A stretch of DNA of 64,000 nucleotides from an uncultured Polaribacter sp. (GCF_947503855.1 NZ_CANNFF010000002.1:124001-188000); one strand, 5' to 3'; counted from the stretch's first letter, positions 36,159 through 44,071 are shown. The notes: generated by a model not told the origin, from the sequence alone. Numbers and translations: made by a program.

Positions 36159-36198
36159 AAAAAAAGCTCGAGAATTTATTTTCTTGAGCTTTTTTTTG
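36159..36198 (+). terminator. intrinsic terminator after typA
   Basis: A 15-bp stem with one G-T pair (36160-36174 with 36181-36195; core AGCTCGAGAA / TTCTTGAGCT) running into a T run. Confidence 0.85.
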
Positions 36199-36374
36199 TT
36201 CCATTAACATATTTCTAAAATAGTCAAATTTTAATTTGTTAAATATAAATTAAAAAATTTATATTTTTTTAAGAAGCTAAAGGATAATATCTTGAATATT
36301 TCAAATCAAAAATTAACAAAAACAACAATTTTGATAAATATTGAACCCGATTCAAAAATTTTACAAAAATCATT

Positions 36375-36405
36375 TTGATTTAAAGAAATAAAATTAAGAT
36401 ATTTG
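36375..36405 (+). promoter_or_regulatory. promoter of the histidine operon
   Basis: TTG (36375-36377), a 20-bp spacer and GATATTTG (36398-36405), one base off the TAnnTTTG box. Transcription should start near 36412, eleven bases before the leader peptide ATG. Confidence 0.65.
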
Positions 36406-36422
36406 CACAAACAATAAAAGAA

Positions 36423-36476
36423 ATGAACTTTACTCAAAACCATCATCATTTATATAATTGCTCTCAAGCGATGTAG
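36423..36476 (+). CDS. hisL: histidine operon leader peptide
   Basis: A 17-codon ORF from ATG to TAG encoding MNFTQNHHHLYNCSQAM, with three consecutive CAT histidine codons (36441-36449). It follows the operon promoter, precedes an intrinsic terminator by 33 bases and lies about 190 bp upstream of hisG, exactly the layout of a ribosome-mediated attenuator. The symbol is given by analogy with enterobacterial hisL; the peptide sequence itself is not related. A ribosome short of charged tRNA-His would stop on the CAT codons and leave 36462-36470 free to pair downstream. Confidence 0.85.
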   Translation: MNFTQNHHHLYNCSQAM

Positions 36477-36522
36477 AAATGTATTGAATAAAGTCTAATA
36501 TATTATACAAACCCGTTTGAGA
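36462..36522 (+). promoter_or_regulatory. predicted antiterminator pairing of the his attenuator
   Basis: TCTCAAGCG (36462-36470, inside the leader ORF) can pair with CGTTTGAGA (36514-36522), nine base pairs including one G-U. That uses up most of the 5' arm and the loop edge of the terminator at 36509-36545, so the two structures exclude each other. A ribosome at the leader stop would cover 36462-36470 and allow the terminator. Confidence 0.65.
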
Positions 36523-36545
36523 AAATCAAACGGGTTTTTTATTTT
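36509..36545 (+). terminator. attenuator terminator of the his operon
   Basis: A perfect 11-bp stem (AACCCGTTTGA, 36510-36520, with 36526-36536), five-base GAAAA loop and a run of six T. It lies between the leader peptide and hisG with no gene ending just before it, so its role is regulatory. Confidence 0.9.
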
Positions 36546-36569
36546 AAAATCATAAAATGATTTTAAAAT
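36541..36569. repeat. perfect 13-bp AT-rich palindrome
   Basis: ATTTTAAAATCAT (36541-36553) pairs exactly with 36557-36569 across AAA. It follows the attenuator at once. A smaller hairpin (ATCCTGA / TCAGGAT) sits at 36571-36590. Confidence 0.6.
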
Positions 36570-36607
36570 AATCCTGAAGAAAGTCAGGATCAATAAAACA
36601 ATAAATT

Positions 36608-36633
36608 TGTCATTCTTGCGAAGGCAGGAATCT
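36608..36633. repeat. GTCATTC-type palindromic repeat upstream of hisG
   Basis: TGTCATTCTTGCGAAGGCAG and the bases after it form a short hairpin (ATTCTTGC / GCAGGAAT). The same family occurs at 38995-39056 and 43248-43274. Confidence 0.6.
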
Positions 36634-36668
36634 AATCCAAATTTGCTCAGGCAACATAAAAAACAAAA

Positions 36669-37526
36669 ATGAACAAATTAAGAATTGCAGTACAAAAATC
36701 AGGAAGATTAAACGAAGATTCTATGAGAATCTTAAAAGACATTGGTATTTCTATAGACAATGGTAAAGACCAATTAAAAGCAGCAGCTAGAGATTTTCCT
36801 GTAGAAGTATTTTATTTAAGAAATGGAGATATTCCTCAATATTTACAAGATGGAGTCGTAGATGCAGCTATTATTGGCGAAAACGTCTTAATAGAAAAAG
36901 GAAACAATATTGAATTTGTAGAACGCTTAGGTTTTTCTAAATGCAAGGTTTCTATTGCTGTTCCTAAAGAATCTAAAGCCAGTTCTTTAAAAGATTTAGC
37001 ATGCAAACGCATTGCAACTTCGTATCCAGAAACTGTTAAAAAGTTTTTAACAGCACAAAATATAGAAGCAAATTTGCACATTATTAATGGTTCTGTAGAA
37101 ATTGCCCCAAATATTGGGTTGGCAGATGGTATTTGCGATATCGTTTCAAGTGGTTCAACGCTATTTAAAAACGGTTTAAAAGAAATTGAAGTATTATTAA
37201 AATCAGAAGCTGTTTTGGCAGTTTCTCCAGAAATTTCTGCAGAAAGAAAAGCCATTTTAGAGAAAATCCAATTTAGAATTCAATCGGTATTAAAAGGAAG
37301 GCAATCTAAGTACATTTTGTTAAACGCACCCAACGAAAAATTAGATGCAATTTTGGCCTTATTACCAGGTATGAGAAGTCCTACAGTTTTGCCATTGGCA
37401 GAAAATGGGTGGAGTTCTGTACACACCGTAATTTCTAAAAATCAGTTTTGGGAAATTATAGACGAATTAAAAGCCAATGGTGCAGAAGGCATTTTAGTTT
37501 GTCCAATCGAAAAAATGGTACTTTAA
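36669..37526 (+). CDS. hisG: ATP phosphoribosyltransferase, long form
   Basis: A 285-residue HisG of the long form, the first and feedback-controlled enzyme of histidine synthesis, joining ATP and PRPP. The two-lobed catalytic core (LRIAVQKSGRLNEDS ... SGSTLFKNGLKEI) is followed by a C-terminal regulatory domain of about 75 residues (KGRQSKYILLNAP to the end) that binds histidine. Long-form HisG needs no HisZ, and none is seen. It is the first structural gene after the leader-peptide attenuator, so both transcript level and enzyme activity are likely set by histidine. Confidence 0.95.
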   Translation: MNKLRIAVQKSGRLNEDSMRILKDIGISIDNGKDQLKAAARDFPVEVFYLRNGDIPQYLQDGVVDAAIIGENVLIEKGNNIEFVERLGFSKCKVSIAVPKESKASSLKDLACKRIATSYPETVKKFLTAQNIEANLHIINGSVEIAPNIGLADGICDIVSSGSTLFKNGLKEIEVLLKSEAVLAVSPEISAERKAILEKIQFRIQSVLKGRQSKYILLNAPNEKLDAILALLPGMRSPTVLPLAENGWSSVHTVISKNQFWEIIDELKANGAEGILVCPIEKMVL

Positions 37527-37548
37527 ATTTAGTTTATAAATTTAAAGT

Positions 37549-37569
37549 ATGCTGAACTTGTTTCAGCAT
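37549..37569. repeat. ATGCTGAA-type short palindrome
   Basis: ATGCTGAA / TTCAGCAT with a five-base loop, 22 bp after the hisG stop. There is no T run, so it is more like an intergenic repeat than a terminator. Confidence 0.55.
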
Positions 37570-37596
37570 CTAATATTATAAATAAGATGATATTTT

Positions 37597-37687
37597 TTGG
37601 GCGTTTTAACGGGCTTTTCGCACTCGCTTTTTTTCTGAAAAAGAAAAAAGAGCTCAAACAGTTGCTACAATCCCTAACGCTCACGCA
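37597..37687 (+). repeat. GGGCGTT-type intergenic repeat, copy 2
   Basis: A block from TTGGGCGTTTTAACGGGCTT to GCTACAATCCCTAACGCTCA, related to 34121-34210, with an internal A/T-rich fold-back. It fills most of the hisG-hisD gap. Confidence 0.6.
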
Positions 37688-37705
37688 AGTTAATAAGAGA
37701 ATAGA

Positions 37706-38992
37706 ATGATGAAAGTAATTAGTAATCCATCAAAAAAAGACTGGAAACAACTTCTAGAAAGACCTACAAAAACTGTTGATGATATAGAAGGTGTCGTAAA
37801 TCAGGTTTTTGCTGATATTCAAAAAAATGGAGATACAGCAATTAACAAATACACACAAAGATTTGATGGTGTTTCATTAGAAAACAATATTGTTTCTAAT
37901 GCAGAAATAGAAGAAGCTATCAATTTGGTTTCCCAAGATTTAAAACAGGCTATTAACCTAGCAAAAACAAATATTACTAATTTTCATACAGCACAAAAAA
38001 CAGTAAAAGTAGCTGTAGAAACTGCAAACGGAGTTTCTTGTTGGCAAGAAAAAAGACCTATTACAAAAGTTGGCTTGTACATTCCTGGTGGAACAGCCCC
38101 ATTATTTTCAACAGTTTTAATGTTAGCAATTCCAGCACAAATTGCAGGGTGTAAAGAAATTGTGTTGTGTTCTCCACCTAATAAACAAGGTAAAATTCAT
38201 CCAGCAATTTTATATACAGCCAATTTATGTGGTGTAACTAAAATTGTAAAAGTAGGTGGTATCCAAGCCATTGCTGGTTTAACTTTTGGTACTAACAATA
38301 TACCACATGTCTATAAAATTTTTGGTCCAGGTAACCAGTTTGTAACAGTGGCAAAACAATTAGCAACCAAATTTGGTGTAGCTATAGATATGCCTGCAGG
38401 GCCAAGTGAATTGTTAGTAGTTGCAGATGATTCTGCAAAGGCAAGTTTTGTAGCATCAGATTTATTAAGTCAAGCAGAACATGGTGTAGATTCTCAAGTT
38501 ATTTTGGTATCTACTTCTAAAAAATTAATATCAGAAGTAGAAAAAGAAATCAACTCACAAATTTTAGAGCTACCAAGAAAGGAAATTGCACAAAAAGCTA
38601 TTGAAAATTCAAAGTCAATTTTTGTAGAAACCGATGAAATTGCCTTAGAACTAATTAACGAATATGGTCCAGAACACTTTATTGTTTGTACCAATAACAA
38701 CAGTTTTTATGTGCAGAATATAGAAAATGCAGGGTCTGTTTTTATTGGAAATTATACTCCAGAAAGTGCAGGAGATTATGCTTCTGGAACTAACCATACA
38801 TTACCAACAAACGGATTTACAAAAGCATATTCTGGTGTAAATTTAGATAGTTTTACAAAAAGCATTACGTTTCAAGAAATTAGTAAAACAGGAATCCAGA
38901 ACATAGGAAATGCTATAGAACTAATGGCAGAAACAGAAGGCTTACAGGCGCATAAAAATGCAGTAACTTTACGTTTAAATGATTTAAAATAG
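37706..38992 (+). CDS. hisD: histidinol dehydrogenase
   Basis: A 428-residue zinc enzyme that makes the last two NAD-linked oxidations from histidinol to histidine. Clear motifs are KVGLYIPGGTAPLFSTVLM, the zinc and substrate region DMPAGPSELLVVAD, SQAEHGVDSQV and the C-terminal SAGDYASGTNHTLPT. The start is one of two tandem ATG codons (37706 or 37709). It is second in the operon, after a repeat-filled gap of 179 bp. Confidence 0.95.
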   Translation: MMKVISNPSKKDWKQLLERPTKTVDDIEGVVNQVFADIQKNGDTAINKYTQRFDGVSLENNIVSNAEIEEAINLVSQDLKQAINLAKTNITNFHTAQKTVKVAVETANGVSCWQEKRPITKVGLYIPGGTAPLFSTVLMLAIPAQIAGCKEIVLCSPPNKQGKIHPAILYTANLCGVTKIVKVGGIQAIAGLTFGTNNIPHVYKIFGPGNQFVTVAKQLATKFGVAIDMPAGPSELLVVADDSAKASFVASDLLSQAEHGVDSQVILVSTSKKLISEVEKEINSQILELPRKEIAQKAIENSKSIFVETDEIALELINEYGPEHFIVCTNNNSFYVQNIENAGSVFIGNYTPESAGDYASGTNHTLPTNGFTKAYSGVNLDSFTKSITFQEISKTGIQNIGNAIELMAETEGLQAHKNAVTLRLNDLK

Positions 38993-38994
38993 AA

Positions 38995-39056
38995 TGTCAT
39001 TCCCATGAAAATGGGAATCCACAGTAAAATAGATTCCTGCTTTCTCAGGAATGACA
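38995..39056. repeat. double-hairpin GTCATTCC repeat
   Basis: Outer arms TGTCATTCC and GGAATGACA enclose two hairpins (ATTCCCAT / ATGGGAAT and ATTCCTG / CAGGAAT). It occupies nearly all of the hisD-hisC gap. Confidence 0.7.
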
Positions 39057-39066
39057 AGAAAAAGTA

Positions 39067-40119
39067 ATGAAGACAAATTTCAACATAAAAAATCTCATCA
39101 GAGAAAACATCAGAAACATTACACCCTATTCCTCTGCAAGAGACGAATATAAAGATGCTACATCAGATAAAATGGTGTTTTTAGATGCCAATGAAAATCC
39201 ATTTGAAAATGGAGTAAATAGGTATCCAGATCCGCAACAAAATTCAGTAAAAGACCTGTTGTCTGCTATTAAAAATGTTTCAAAAAAGCATATTTTATTA
39301 GGTAATGGTAGTGATGAAGTGTTGGATTTAATCTTCCGAGCATTTTGTGAGCCAAAAGAAGATAACATCATTACTTTACCACCAACTTACGGAATGTATT
39401 CAGTGCTAGCGAATATCAACAACATAGAAAACAGAAAAGTTTTATTAACGCAAGATTTTCAACCAAAAGTTGATGAAATTTTAGCAAAAGTAGATGCAAA
39501 AAGTAAAATTTTGTTTTTATGTTCACCCAACAATCCTTCAGGAAATAGTTTTACATCTAAAAAAATAGAAGAATTATTACAGAAATTTAATGGTTTAGTA
39601 GTAATTGATGAAGCTTATATCGATTTTTCTGAAGAAAAAAGTTGGTTAGAAAAATTAACAGCATTTCCAAACTTAATCATCACACAAACACTTTCTAAAG
39701 CTTATGGTTTGGCAGGAATTAGATTAGGAGTGTGTTATGCTTCTGCACAAATAATTGCTGTTTTAAACAATATAAAACCACCGTATAATGTAAACGAATT
39801 AACACAACAAAAGGCTATTGAACGTTTGCAAAAGGTAGAAGAAGTACAAGAAGAAATTGGTAAAATTAAAGCAGAAAGAAATCAATTAATTGTGTGTTTA
39901 AAAGAAATCGATTTTATCAAAGAAATTTACCCAACAGATTGTAATTTTGTTTTGGTAAAAGTAGACGATGCCACAAAACGATATAATCAATTGGTTGCAA
40001 AAGGTATTGTAGTTAGAAACAGAACTACCCAACCTTTATGTGAAAACACATTGCGTTTTACAATTGGAACGAATTTGGAGAATGAGAAATTGATTCGTGT
40101 TTTAAAAACAACCGAATAA
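39067..40119 (+). CDS. hisC: histidinol-phosphate aminotransferase
   Basis: A 350-residue PLP enzyme of aminotransferase class I/II, forming histidinol phosphate from imidazole acetol phosphate and glutamate. Typical segments are LDANENPFENGVNRYPDP, LGNGSDEVLDLIFRAF, CSPNNPSG, VIDEAYIDF and the PLP lysine in TQTLSKAYGLAGIRLG, with the C-terminal Arg in LRFTIGT. Third in the operon. Confidence 0.95.
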   Translation: MKTNFNIKNLIRENIRNITPYSSARDEYKDATSDKMVFLDANENPFENGVNRYPDPQQNSVKDLLSAIKNVSKKHILLGNGSDEVLDLIFRAFCEPKEDNIITLPPTYGMYSVLANINNIENRKVLLTQDFQPKVDEILAKVDAKSKILFLCSPNNPSGNSFTSKKIEELLQKFNGLVVIDEAYIDFSEEKSWLEKLTAFPNLIITQTLSKAYGLAGIRLGVCYASAQIIAVLNNIKPPYNVNELTQQKAIERLQKVEEVQEEIGKIKAERNQLIVCLKEIDFIKEIYPTDCNFVLVKVDDATKRYNQLVAKGIVVRNRTTQPLCENTLRFTIGTNLENEKLIRVLKTTE

Positions 40120-40130
40120 TGTAAATAAAA

Positions 40131-40159
40131 ACCTCACAGGTTTTTAAAACCTGTGAGGT
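40131..40159. repeat. CCTCACAGG palindromic repeat
   Basis: ACCTCACAGGTTTT (40131-40144) pairs exactly with 40146-40159, 14 bp. It lies in the 57-bp hisC-hisB gap without a T run, so read-through into hisB is expected. Confidence 0.65.
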
Positions 40160-40176
40160 CTATAAAATAATAGATA

Positions 40177-41316
40177 ATGAGTAAGAAAGTATTATTCATA
40201 GATAGAGATGGAACTTTAGTGCTAGAACCGCCTATAGATTATCAGTTAGATAGTTTAGAAAAGTTAGAATATTATCCTAAAGTTTTTCAATACATGGCTA
40301 AAATAGCCTCAGAATTGGATTACGAATTGGTAATGGTTACCAATCAAGATGGTTTAGGAACCGATTCTTTTCCAGAAGACACCTTTTGGCCAGCACAAAA
40401 TAAAATTATTGCTGCTTTTGAAAAAGAAGGTGTTGTTTTTTCAGCAGTTCATATAGATAAAACTTTTCCACATGAAAATGCTGAAACCAGAAAACCAAGA
40501 ACAGGTTTGTTAACCAACTATTTTTCTGAGGAGTATGATTTAGAAAATTCTTTTGTTCTGGGTGATAGAATCACAGACATGGAATTGGCTAAAAATTTAG
40601 GTGCAAAAGGAATTTATTTGTCTGAAAACCCAGAGTTAGGTGCAAACGAAATTGAAACTTCAAAACAAGAAATTTTAGATTGTATTGCCTTAAAAAGTAC
40701 AGATTGGGCAGACATTTATCAGTTTTTAAAATTAGAAGACAGAGTTGCAGAAATCACCAGAAACACCAATGAAACTAAGATTTACATCAAACTAAACTTA
40801 GACGGTTCTGGTAAAAATAATATCAATACAGGATTATCTTTTTTCGACCACATGTTAGACCAAATAGGGCGTCATGGAAATATGGATTTGACCATAAAAG
40901 TAGATGGAGATTTAGAGGTTGATGAGCATCACACTATAGAAGACACCATGATTGCTTTTGGAGAACTGTTCAACAAAGCCTTAGGTAATAAATTAGGTAT
41001 AGAAAGGTATGGCTTTTGCTTGCCTATGGACGATTGTTTAGCACAAGTTGCTGTAGATTTTGGAGGTAGAAACTGGCTAGAATGGGATGCAGAATTTAAG
41101 AGAGAAAAAATTGGAGATATACCAACAGAAATGTTTTTTCATTTGTTTAAATCGTTTACAGATGGTGCAAAATGTAATTTGAATATAAAAGCAGAAGGCG
41201 TAAACGAACATCATAAAATAGAAGGCATTTTTAAAGCTTTTGCAAAAGCAATGAAAATGGCAGTAAAAAGAGATGCGAATAAGATGTTTTTACCTTCTAC
41301 AAAAGGACTTCTTTAG
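40177..41316 (+). CDS. hisB: bifunctional histidinol-phosphatase / imidazoleglycerol-phosphate dehydratase
   Basis: A 379-residue fusion. Residues 1 to about 165 are a HAD phosphatase ([13 protein letters not shown], nucleophile and acid Asp; [23 protein letters not shown]). Residues about 190-379 are the IGP dehydratase with two metal-binding HHxxE motifs ([15 protein letters not shown] and [13 protein letters not shown]). The enterobacterial-type fusion is usual in this group. The TAG stop codon lies at the edge of a palindromic repeat that begins there (41315-41345), so the repeat supplies or replaced the native end of the gene. Confidence 0.95.
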   Translation: MSKKVLFIDRDGTLVLEPPIDYQLDSLEKLEYYPKVFQYMAKIASELDYELVMVTNQDGLGTDSFPEDTFWPAQNKIIAAFEKEGVVFSAVHIDKTFPHENAETRKPRTGLLTNYFSEEYDLENSFVLGDRITDMELAKNLGAKGIYLSENPELGANEIETSKQEILDCIALKSTDWADIYQFLKLEDRVAEITRNTNETKIYIKLNLDGSGKNNINTGLSFFDHMLDQIGRHGNMDLTIKVDGDLEVDEHHTIEDTMIAFGELFNKALGNKLGIERYGFCLPMDDCLAQVAVDFGGRNWLEWDAEFKREKIGDIPTEMFFHLFKSFTDGAKCNLNIKAEGVNEHHKIEGIFKAFAKAMKMAVKRDANKMFLPSTKGLL

Positions 41317-41345
41317 CCCATCCTAACCTTCCCAAAGGGAAGGAA
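41315..41345 (-). repeat. AGCCCATCC repeat at the hisB stop
   Basis: AGCCCATCCTAACCTTCCCA onward contains the hairpin CCTTCCC AAA GGGAAGG. It is the reverse complement of the repeat just before hisF (43280-43315) and akin to that in hisH (41445-41479). Confidence 0.75.
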
Positions 41346-41406
41346 TGAATTATGGAATCGTTGCGAGTATAAACAATATTGAATAACTGAAAGTTATTTT
41401 AAACAA

Positions 41407-42054
41407 ATGAATAAAGAAATAAAAAATATAAATTACAAGAGTGAGAGTTCTTCCCCTTTGGGGAAGTTAGATGGGGCTTTGGTAATTATAGATTATGGTG
41501 CAGGAAACATTAAAAGTATTCAATTTGCTTTTAAACGTTTAGGTATTAATGCTGTTTTAACAAATAGTATTGATGAAATTAAAGCTGCTGATAAAGTAAT
41601 ATTTCCAGGAGTTGGAGAGGCAAGCTCTGCCATGAAAATGTTACAAGAAAGTGGCTTAGATAAAGTGATACCGACTTTAAAACAACCCGTTTTAGGCATT
41701 TGTTTAGGAATGCAGTTAATGTGCAATCATTCAGAAGAAGGTAACACCCAAGGTTTAGGTATTTTTGATGTGGCTGTAAAGCGCTTTTCTAATGATGTAA
41801 AAGTGCCCCAAATGGGTTGGAATGTAATTAATGATTTAAAATCTGATTTATTTAAAGGCGTTAAAGAAAGAGAGTTTATGTATTTAGTGCACAGTTTTTA
41901 TGCAGAAAAATGCGATGAAATGATTGCCAAAACAGATTACGAAATTGAGTATGCATCTGCATTACAAAACGATAATTTTTATGGAGTGCAGTTTCATCCA
42001 GAAAAATCAGCTCTTGCAGGAAGTAAAATTTTAGAAAATTTTTTAGAATTATAA
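41407..42054 (+). CDS. hisH: imidazole glycerol phosphate synthase glutaminase subunit
   Basis: A 215-residue class I glutamine amidotransferase that feeds ammonia to HisF. The nucleophile Cys is in LGICLGMQLM and the His-Glu pair in FHPEKSA. Normal HisH begins at the strand VIIDYGAGNIKSI; here an ATG at 41407 adds 25 residues, of which about 12 (ESSSPLGKLDGA) come from a palindromic repeat at 41445-41479. The alternative is a TTG start at 41479 directly before VIIDYGAG. Either the repeat is translated or a non-ATG start is used; sequence alone does not decide. It is followed by ridA after one base. Confidence 0.93.
   Translation: MNKEIKNINYKSESSSPLGKLDGALVIIDYGAGNIKSIQFAFKRLGINAVLTNSIDEIKAADKVIFPGVGEASSAMKMLQESGLDKVIPTLKQPVLGICLGMQLMCNHSEEGNTQGLGIFDVAVKRFSNDVKVPQMGWNVINDLKSDLFKGVKEREFMYLVHSFYAEKCDEMIAKTDYEIEYASALQNDNFYGVQFHPEKSALAGSKILENFLEL
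41445..41479 (+). repeat. palindromic repeat within the 5' end of hisH
   Basis: TTCTTCCCCTTTGGGGAAGT and the bases after it (TAGATGGGGCT) match the repeat before hisF (TCCCTTCCCTTTGGGAAGGT, then TAGGATGGGCT) with few differences. It has no stop codon in the hisH frame. Confidence 0.7.
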
Positions 42055-42055
42055 T

Positions 42056-42436
42056 ATGTCAAGAAAGTTAATTAGTTCAGGTTCTTCTTTTGAAAAAGAA
42101 ATGGGATATTCTAGAGCTGTAGTAGAAGGAGACTGGGTATTTGTATCTGGAACAACAGGTTTTAATTATGATACAATGACTATTGAAGAAGATGTTGTAG
42201 CGCAGACCGAACAATGTTTTAAAAATATAAAAAACATATTAGAAGAGGCTAATTCTAGTTTAGATAAGATTGTTCGTATTACTTATATTTTACCAAAACC
42301 TTCTGATTTTGAATCTTGCTGGCCTGTTTTAAAAAAATATTTAGAAAATATAAGACCAGCTGCAACCATGTTTTCTGCGGATTTATTTGATAAAAAAATG
42401 AAAATTGAAATTCAAGTAACAGCTTTAAATAAATAG
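42056..42436 (+). CDS. RidA family (YjgF/YER057c/UK114) protein
   Basis: A 126-residue RidA-like protein encoded between hisH and hisA, one base after the hisH stop. It has the family fold pattern (VVEGDWVFVSGTTGF; QTEQCFKNIKNILEEANSSLDKIVRITYIL; RPAATMFSADLFDKKMKIEIQVTA). The near-universal catalytic Arg of true RidA (in the RxxxxxxxLP region) is not clearly in place; an Arg is present in 'IRPAATM'. RidA proteins hydrolyse reactive enamine/imine intermediates; a link to PLP chemistry by HisC or to HisH-HisF ammonia chemistry is inference. Confidence 0.85.
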   Translation: MSRKLISSGSSFEKEMGYSRAVVEGDWVFVSGTTGFNYDTMTIEEDVVAQTEQCFKNIKNILEEANSSLDKIVRITYILPKPSDFESCWPVLKKYLENIRPAATMFSADLFDKKMKIEIQVTALNK

Positions 42437-42488
42437 GGAATAGAATAAAGAACCCTGAAACAATTAGGGTTTATTAATAAGTTAATGA

Positions 42489-43244
42489 ATGAGAATAATA
42501 CCAGCAATAGACATCATAGAAGGTAAATGTGTTCGTTTAACCAAAGGAGATTACAATACCAAGAAAATATATAACGAAAATCCGTTAGAAGTTGCCAAAG
42601 AATTTGAAGCAGCAGGTATTCAATATTTGCATGTTGTAGATTTAGATGGTGCCAAAGCAAGTCAAATAATTAATTATAAAGTATTAGAGCAAATTGCAAC
42701 GAAAACCAATTTAAAAATTGATTTTGGTGGCGGTTTAAAGGCTGATAAAGATTTAGAAATTGCTTTTAATTCTGGTGCAAATCAAATTACTGGAGGTAGT
42801 ATTGCTGTAAAAAATGCAGCGGTTTTTAAAAGTTGGATTACCAAATTTGGAGCAGAAAAAATTATTTTGGGTGCCGATTTTTATCCCGATAATTTAGGAG
42901 GAAAGATCGCTACCAATGGCTGGCAAGAAGAAAGTAGTTTAGAATTGATTCCGTTTATTACTGATTATCAACAAAAAGGAATTCAATATGTAATTTGTAC
43001 AGACATTTCTAAAGACGGAATGTTACAAGGTCCTAGTTTTGAAACGTACTCAAAAATACTTAATGAATGTGAAGTTGAGCCTGCCAAAACGTCTTTAAAA
43101 CTTATCGCTTCAGGAGGAATATCTACTTTTAATGAATTGCCAAAATTAGCAGCATTAGGTTGTGAAGGAGTAATTATTGGAAAAGCAATTTATGAGAATA
43201 AAATCAGTTTAAAACAATTAGAAAATTTTATATTAAATAAATAA
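42489..43244 (+). CDS. hisA: ProFAR isomerase
   Basis: A 251-residue (beta/alpha)8 barrel that opens the ribose ring of ProFAR (Amadori rearrangement). The N-terminal strand [16 protein letters not shown] contains the catalytic Asp, KGDY the next conserved turn, and the second Asp lies in [13 protein letters not shown]; phosphate loops are in FGGGLK and ASGGIS. It is homologous to HisF but has the HisA-specific VRLTKGDY segment. Seventh reading frame of the operon, followed by two adjacent repeats. Confidence 0.94.
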   Translation: MRIIPAIDIIEGKCVRLTKGDYNTKKIYNENPLEVAKEFEAAGIQYLHVVDLDGAKASQIINYKVLEQIATKTNLKIDFGGGLKADKDLEIAFNSGANQITGGSIAVKNAAVFKSWITKFGAEKIILGADFYPDNLGGKIATNGWQEESSLELIPFITDYQQKGIQYVICTDISKDGMLQGPSFETYSKILNECEVEPAKTSLKLIASGGISTFNELPKLAALGCEGVIIGKAIYENKISLKQLENFILNK

Positions 43245-43247
43245 TCT

Positions 43248-43274
43248 AGATTCCTGCCTACGCAGGAATGACAG
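43248..43274. repeat. ATTCCTGC palindromic repeat after hisA
   Basis: AGATTCCTGCCTACGCAGGA onward forms ATTCCTGC / GCAGGAAT with a four-base loop and ends in TGACAG, the same family as 36608-36633 in reverse orientation. Confidence 0.7.
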
Positions 43275-43279
43275 TAACA

Positions 43280-43315
43280 AAAATCCCTTCCCTTTGGGAA
43301 GGTTAGGATGGGCTT
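43280..43315 (+). repeat. CCCTTCCC repeat abutting the hisF start
   Basis: The hairpin CCTTCCC TTT GGGAAGG is followed by TTAGGATGGGCTT, and the hisF ATG comes at the next base. The repeat therefore occupies the expected ribosome-binding region. Confidence 0.75.
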
Positions 43316-44071
43316 ATGTTAACAAAGAGAATAGTACCTTGTTTAGATATTAAAAACGGAAGAACTGTAAAAGGTGTCAATTTTGTAAATTTAATTGATG
43401 CAGGAGATCCAGTGGTTTTGGCAAAACAATATGCAGATTTAGGAGCAGATGAGCTGGTTTTTTTAGATATAGCAGCTACTTTAGAAAATAGAGGAACCAC
43501 TTTAGATATGGTGTTAAAAGTGGCAGAACAAGTAAACATTCCGTTTACAGTTGGTGGTGGAATTTCTTCAGTAGAACACGTTGATGCATTGTTAAAATGT
43601 GGTGCAGATAAAGTATCTATAAATTCATCTGCCGTAAAAAGACCTGAATTGGTAAGTGAATTGGCAGACAAGTTTGGAAGTCAGTGTGTAGTAGTTGCCA
43701 TTGATGCAAAACAAATTGATGGAGAATGGTTTGTGCATTTAGCAGGAGGAACAATTCCTACAGAAATAAAGCTTTTTGATTGGGCAAAAGAAGTAGAACA
43801 ACGTGGAGCAGGAGAAATATTGTTTACCTCTATGAATCATGATGGAACCAAAGCAGGTTTTGCAAATGAAGCTTTAGCCTACTTATCAGAATTGGTAAAT
43901 ATTCCCATTATTGCTTCTGGTGGTGCAGGTACTGTACAACATTTTGCAGATACATTTATAAAAGGAAAATCAGACGCAGCATTAGCTGCAAGTGTTTTTC
44001 ACTTTGGTGAAATTCCTATTTTAGAGTTAAAACAAGAATTACAAAAACAGGGAGTACCTGTAAGAATATAA
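43316..44071 (+). CDS. hisF: imidazole glycerol phosphate synthase cyclase subunit
   Basis: A 251-residue (beta/alpha)8 barrel that uses ammonia from HisH to form IGP and AICAR. The start [20 protein letters not shown] holds the first catalytic Asp; the second is in [13 protein letters not shown]. The phosphate loops (VGGGIS, ASGGAGT) are intact. The ATG directly follows a palindromic repeat, so its translation start region is repeat-derived; the structure could affect expression. Pairs with HisH encoded 1.3 kb upstream. Confidence 0.95.
   Translation: MLTKRIVPCLDIKNGRTVKGVNFVNLIDAGDPVVLAKQYADLGADELVFLDIAATLENRGTTLDMVLKVAEQVNIPFTVGGGISSVEHVDALLKCGADKVSINSSAVKRPELVSELADKFGSQCVVVAIDAKQIDGEWFVHLAGGTIPTEIKLFDWAKEVEQRGAGEILFTSMNHDGTKAGFANEALAYLSELVNIPIIASGGAGTVQHFADTFIKGKSDAALAASVFHFGEIPILELKQELQKQGVPVRI

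Noticed and set aside
36836..37255. 139-codon minus-strand frame
   Set aside because: Antisense to hisG, which has full family motifs; no start signal or domain is visible.
40131..40159. Terminator between hisC and hisB
   Set aside because: The hairpin is strong but lacks a U tract and lies inside an otherwise continuous operon; it fits the palindromic repeat class better.
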